62,402 nucleotides of DNA from NCBI RefSeq assembly GCF_022414595.1, contig NZ_JADWYO010000036.1, positions 1 to 62,402 of the forward strand, written 5' to 3'. Source of the stretch: Streptomyces sp. MUM 203J (GTDB lineage Bacteria; Actinomycetota; Actinomycetes; Streptomycetales; Streptomycetaceae). This document shows positions 58,981 through 62,402 of this stretch, in pieces (position 1 is the first letter of the stretch; each line of letters opens with the position of its first letter). Under the pieces are notes generated by a model. It was not told the origin of the DNA and ran no database searches. It saw nothing but the letters and a program-made list of their open reading frames with translations. The translations under genes were made by a program, and so were the position numbers.

Positions 58981-60350
58981 GCACCACCGCACTGGACGTG
59001 GAGGCACTGGTCGACCCCGTATGCGGGCTGATACGCGGTGTCGCGCCGGTCCCGCTCCCCGACGGAGCCCCGCCCCGCTACACCGCCATGACCGCCGAGG
59101 TCTCCGACGCCCGCCGCTTCGGCGCCTGGCCCGCGGACCGGGTCTCTCTCGGCACCACCTTCGGGGACCCGGCGGGCGCCCGGATCGCCGCCGTCGCGGA
59201 GGCCGTGGAACGCTACTGCGGCAACCGGCTCCCCCCGCCCGGTCACCCGGGCGCCCCGCGCCGGGCCACCGCCGCCGAACTGTCCGCCGAGGGACTGCGG
59301 GTGTACGGGCCCGGAGACCTGCCCGCCTACGCGCCCTGGCAGTACGCCCGGCCCCGCTTCCCGTACCGGCCGCTCACCCCCGACACCCCCGCCCTCTGGG
59401 CGCGGGCCCGGGAGGAGGGCGGCGGGGACTGCTGGGTGCCCGTCGCGTTGAGCCACCTCAACTGGCGTCAGGGTGAACTGCGTTCCCTGCCCCGCACACA
59501 CCACCTCAACTACGCGGGCATCGCCGCGGGCCGGGGCTTCGACGACGCCGTGGAACGCGGCCTTCTGGAAATCGTCGAGCGGGACGCCCTCGAACTGTGG
59601 TGGCACCTCGACGGGCCCGCCCGCGGCATCGATCCGGCGAGCGTGCCGGGCCTCGCGCGCGACCTCGAAGGCACCTCGCTGGAGGTGTCCGTCGTCGAGA
59701 TGCCGTCCGAGTTCGCGCCCTGCATGGCCGCGCTCGTCCATGACCCCGAACGCGGCATCCACGCCGCCGGGTTCGCCTGCCGCTACGACCCCGCCGAGGC
59801 GGCCCGCAAGGCCGTGCTGGAAGCCGTCCACACCTGGGTCTTCACCCAGGGCGCCACCGACGCCGACGGCTGGGTGTTCCAGGCCATCGAGGCGGGCATG
59901 CTGGCGCGGGGCCTCTACCTGGAGCACCGGAGCGACCGGCGCTACCTGGACGACACCGGCGAGGACTTCGCGGCGGTACGGGATCTGGGCGCGCACGTCC
60001 AGGTGTGGCTGGACCCGCGCATGGCGCCGTACGCGCGGCGCTTCACCGACCCGGCGCTCGGAACGGTCCCGGTGCGGGACGTGAAGCCGGGCGGCCGTGA
60101 GGCCCTGAGGACGCGGCTGGCGGAGGGCGGGCACCGGGTCCTCACACTGGACCTCACCACGGAGGACGTGGCGCAGACCCCGCTCCGGGTCGCCAGGGTC
60201 CTGGTGTCCGGGCTGGTGCCCAACGCGCCCGCCGCCTTCGCCTACCTGGGCTGCCGCCGCTTCGGCGAGGCCGCCGTGGCGCGCGGGTGGCGTGCCGCGG
60301 CACCCGCCGGGCCCGGGGACTTCACGCTGGCTCCGCCCCCGCACATGTGA
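58977..60350 (+). CDS. YcaO-family cyclodehydratase
   Basis: A 457-residue YcaO protein. ATP/Mg residues lie in AVAEAVERYCGNR (Glu75, Glu78) and GLLEIVERDALELWW (Glu201, Asp203). YcaO enzymes activate peptide amides with ATP to make azolines, or thioamides and amidines with other partners. With the E1-like and SagB-type neighbours azoline formation is most likely. The C-terminus, LAPPPHM, is proline-rich but is not the exact PxPxP of classical azoline YcaOs. GTG 58977 overlaps the hydrolase stop and has AGGAG upstream. Confidence 0.92.
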   Translation: MSTTALDVEALVDPVCGLIRGVAPVPLPDGAPPRYTAMTAEVSDARRFGAWPADRVSLGTTFGDPAGARIAAVAEAVERYCGNRLPPPGHPGAPRRATAAELSAEGLRVYGPGDLPAYAPWQYARPRFPYRPLTPDTPALWARAREEGGGDCWVPVALSHLNWRQGELRSLPRTHHLNYAGIAAGRGFDDAVERGLLEIVERDALELWWHLDGPARGIDPASVPGLARDLEGTSLEVSVVEMPSEFAPCMAALVHDPERGIHAAGFACRYDPAEAARKAVLEAVHTWVFTQGATDADGWVFQAIEAGMLARGLYLEHRSDRRYLDDTGEDFAAVRDLGAHVQVWLDPRMAPYARRFTDPALGTVPVRDVKPGGREALRTRLAEGGHRVLTLDLTTEDVAQTPLRVARVLVSGLVPNAPAAFAYLGCRRFGEAAVARGWRAAAPAGPGDFTLAPPPHM

Positions 60351-62248
60351 GGCGCGCCGTGATCCGTTCTCTTGCCGCCGCGCTCGCCCGGGCGCGTTCA
60401 CCGGAGGTGCCCGGGCCAGACTTTCCGGCCGGGCGTCAGGTCAGTGCCTGGCCGGGACCGACCCTCGCCGTGCCGGCACCGCTGGACCGGCTGCTGCGGT
60501 GCTCCCTGGCCGGGGGGCGGCTGCGGGCCGCCGCCTCCGCCGGGGGGCTGCACCCCGTGAACGTGCACGTTCTGCTGGGGGCGGGCCCGTGGGCCCTGCC
60601 GCCGGGGCGGTACGCCTACGACCCGGTCGCCCACCGCCTGCGGCTGCGCGGTGCCGTCGACGGGGGTGCGCCGCCGGGCGCGCTCGCCGTGCTGACGGTC
60701 ACCGCGCGGCGCACGGTCTCCCACTACGGCCACCGCGCGTGGCCCCTGCTCCTCCTGGACGCGGGCCACGCGGCCGCGGCGCTGGCCCTGGCGGGGGCGG
60801 CGGGATGGTGCCCGGACACGGGCGGCGCGCTTCTCTCCCGGGCGGCGGGGCTTCCCGAACGGCAGGGGGAACGAGAACACCCCTTGGCGGCCGTACGACT
60901 GGCGCCCGGGACGGCGCCTCCGCCGCCCCGCCGCTTCCCGGCCGTCCCGATGCGCGGCTCGTCCGCGCGAGGGTGCGCCGCACCCCGAACCCCCCGCTTC
61001 TCCGACTCGCCCCATGTCGTCGAGCTGGGCGTGCCCCCAGGGCCTGAAGAGGCGGCTCGTCCGGCGCCCGACGGCCGGACACCCGGGCCCGTCCCGCGCA
61101 CGAGGACGGGCCAGAGGCGGGGCAGGGCAGAGACCGACGCGCTGCACCGGTGGGCCGCGCACCCGCCCACCACGCCGTCACCGCCCTGCCCGCACCCCGC
61201 ACCCCCGGTGCTCCGCGAGGCATGGCGGGTCCTCGACGGCCTGACGGCGGCCGACGGCACCCCCACCTGGCTTCCCACCGCCGCACCGCCCCTCGACGAC
61301 GCCGCACTGACGGCCCGCCGCAGTGCCGCGCCCCCCTTCCCCGGGGTGCCGGACCAGGGACAGCTCGGCACCCTGATCGGCATCGCCCGCGCGGCCGCCG
61401 CCCACGCAGAGGGCCTGCGCTGGACGCTGATCGTGCCGGGGCGCCGGCTGCCGGGGCTGGCCGCCCGGGCGGCCGGGCAGGCGTGGCTGGCCCGCACCGG
61501 GGCCGTGCTCCTGGCGCACGGATGCCCCGACGACGCCGAGCCCGCGCGGGTACGCCGCGACCATCTGGCCGCGGGATACGCCGTCGGGCTCGCCCAGGCC
61601 GCCGCGACGGCACTCGGTCTCGCGTCCCGGCCGGTCGGATCGTGGCAGCACGGCTCCGAGGGCCCCGCCGACATCGTCCACGCCCTGGCGCTCGGCCTGC
61701 CGACCGCCGCCGCGGGGCCCGCCGGTCCGGCCGGGGGCTCCGAAGCCGCCGAGGCGCCTGCGCCCGCCCGAACCGCTGGGGCCTCTGCGCCTCCCCGAGC
61801 CGCTGGGGCCCCTGGTCCCGCCCGGCCCGCCCGAGCCGTCGGACACCCTGGAACCGCCGGACCGGCCCGGTCCCCGGAGCTGGCCGGTGGCGTCGGTGCC
61901 CTCGTGTCCGCGGCGTCTGCCGGGCCCATCGTGCCCGCCGGTTCTGCCGAGGCAGTCAGGCCTGAGGGCCCTGCCCGGGGTGTTGAGGCCCGCGGGCCCG
62001 CCCCGGCTGCCGGGGTGCCGGGGACTGCTCGGTGCGTTGAGGTCCCCCTGTCCCCTCGGCGCGCGCAGGCTGAATCTGCTGTGCCTCCGGAGTCCGTCGG
62101 GCCCGTGCGGCCTGCCGAGGTCCCCGGCTTTGCCCGAGCCGCCGGGCCCGCCCGGGGCGGCCGAGGCCCGGAGGCCGAATCCGCCGGGCCTGCCCGGGTC
62201 CCCGCCCGGGCGGCCCCGGCCGCACACGAAGGGAACGAACCCCGATGA
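60347..62248 (+). CDS. SagB-type FMN dehydrogenase with long disordered tail
   Basis: A 633-residue protein. Residues about 40-150 carry the SagB/nitroreductase marks (CSLAGGRLRAAASAGGLHPVNV; SHYGHRAWPLLLLDAGHAAAA); a second nitroreductase-like part lies at about 285-455 (FPGVPDQGQLGTLIGIARA, RPVGSWQHGSEGPADIVHALALGLP). It should oxidise azolines to azoles with FMN. From about residue 457 to the end the sequence is Ala/Pro/Gly/Arg-rich with imperfect repeats, unknown in the family. GTG 60347 overlaps the YcaO stop; GTG 60359 is an alternative. Confidence 0.82.
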   Translation: MRRAVIRSLAAALARARSPEVPGPDFPAGRQVSAWPGPTLAVPAPLDRLLRCSLAGGRLRAAASAGGLHPVNVHVLLGAGPWALPPGRYAYDPVAHRLRLRGAVDGGAPPGALAVLTVTARRTVSHYGHRAWPLLLLDAGHAAAALALAGAAGWCPDTGGALLSRAAGLPERQGEREHPLAAVRLAPGTAPPPPRRFPAVPMRGSSARGCAAPRTPRFSDSPHVVELGVPPGPEEAARPAPDGRTPGPVPRTRTGQRRGRAETDALHRWAAHPPTTPSPPCPHPAPPVLREAWRVLDGLTAADGTPTWLPTAAPPLDDAALTARRSAAPPFPGVPDQGQLGTLIGIARAAAAHAEGLRWTLIVPGRRLPGLAARAAGQAWLARTGAVLLAHGCPDDAEPARVRRDHLAAGYAVGLAQAAATALGLASRPVGSWQHGSEGPADIVHALALGLPTAAAGPAGPAGGSEAAEAPAPARTAGASAPPRAAGAPGPARPARAVGHPGTAGPARSPELAGGVGALVSAASAGPIVPAGSAEAVRPEGPARGVEARGPAPAAGVPGTARCVEVPLSPRRAQAESAVPPESVGPVRPAEVPGFARAAGPARGGRGPEAESAGPARVPARAAPAAHEGNEPR

Positions 62249-62402
62249 TGCTCCACCCGGAGCTGCTGCGCGCCGCCCGGACCGCCCGCCGGCCGCTCCT
62301 CGGCGCGACCGCGCTGCTGGTGGCCGTCGCGGCCACCCACCTCGCGCAGGCCGTGCTTCTCGCGCTGGCGCTGGCCCGGATCGCGCGGGGTGACCCCGGC
62401 GC
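62245..62402 (+). CDS. ABC exporter, N-terminal part (cut by window end)
   Basis: An ATG in ATGA overlap with the SagB-type gene opens a frame to the window edge (52 full codons): MMLHPELLRAARTARRPLLG and then one hydrophobic segment (ATALLVAVAATHLAQAVLLALALA). This matches the first membrane helix of CydC/CydD-like ABC exporters that carry membrane and ATPase domains in one chain. Likely product exporter of the RiPP cluster. The ATPase part lies outside the window. Confidence 0.6.
   Translation, partial: MMLHPELLRAARTARRPLLGATALLVAVAATHLAQAVLLALALARIARGDPG

Noticed and set aside
57732..60401. 889-codon minus frame across the hydrolase and YcaO genes
   Set aside because: Shadow of two overlapping, well-recognised plus-strand genes.

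Overview
The window is high-GC chromosomal DNA that reads as Streptomyces or a very close actinomycete. Supporting signs are tightly packed genes with GTG starts and ATGA/GTGA stop-start overlaps, rare TTA codons, a mycothiol-type DsbA oxidoreductase, DUF2637 and SAV2148-type HEPN proteins, a DtxR/DmdR1-type iron box, and the actinobacterial RRHVDLGRMSSAIC leader peptide. No rRNA, tRNA, CRISPR array, phage or insertion sequence was seen.

Layout. 1-7.4 kb: glycogen-to-trehalose genes glgX, treY, treZ on the minus strand, with an FHA-domain gene inserted on the plus strand. 7.8-13.1 kb: HEPN protein, DEDDh exonuclease, alpha/beta hydrolase, phosphotransferase, DUF1697 and DsbA-like genes. 13.2-22.8 kb: one minus-strand assimilatory sulfur locus running leader peptide, sulfite reductase, two small coupled ORFs, cysH, cysC, cysD, cysN, then a sulfonate-type ABC transporter and a sirohydrochlorin chelatase-like gene. 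It takes up sulfate or sulfonate, activates and reduces it, and makes siroheme for the reductase. 23-32 kb: GNAT, GAF-domain regulator, AidB-like dehydrogenase, BrkB-like membrane protein, AraC regulator, VOC protein, DM13 protein and a two-gene cation/proton antiporter. 32-37 kb: an unusual operon of three PLP enzymes (Y4yA-type decarboxylase fold, cysteine synthase fused to rhodanese, cysteine-desulfurase-like) plus a methyltransferase. 37.5-45.8 kb: rsgA, DUF456, a TrmB/LuxR-type regulator, PP2C phosphatase, quinone-dependent pyruvate dehydrogenase, an HATPase anti-sigma-like protein and DUF2637. 46-51 kb: FhuF-like ferric reductase under an iron box, GntR regulator, WD-repeat protein, an AAA ATPase remnant, ChaB and TPR-like proteins.

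51-62.4 kb: the most interesting part. A Fur/Zur-type 7-1-7 box lies between a divergent beta-propeller gene and a metallophore-type ABC importer (lipoprotein, two FecCD permeases, ATPase). A second such box overlaps the importer's last stop codon and precedes a 45-residue peptide gene. After a strong hairpin come a leader-peptide-binding/E1-like protein, a CocE-type serine hydrolase, a YcaO cyclodehydratase, a SagB-type dehydrogenase and the start of an ABC exporter, cut by the window end. Together these look like an azol(in)e RiPP (TOMM) pathway wired to metal limitation. My reading is a ribosomally made metallophore, probably for zinc. This is inference from gene context and operator-like palindromes.
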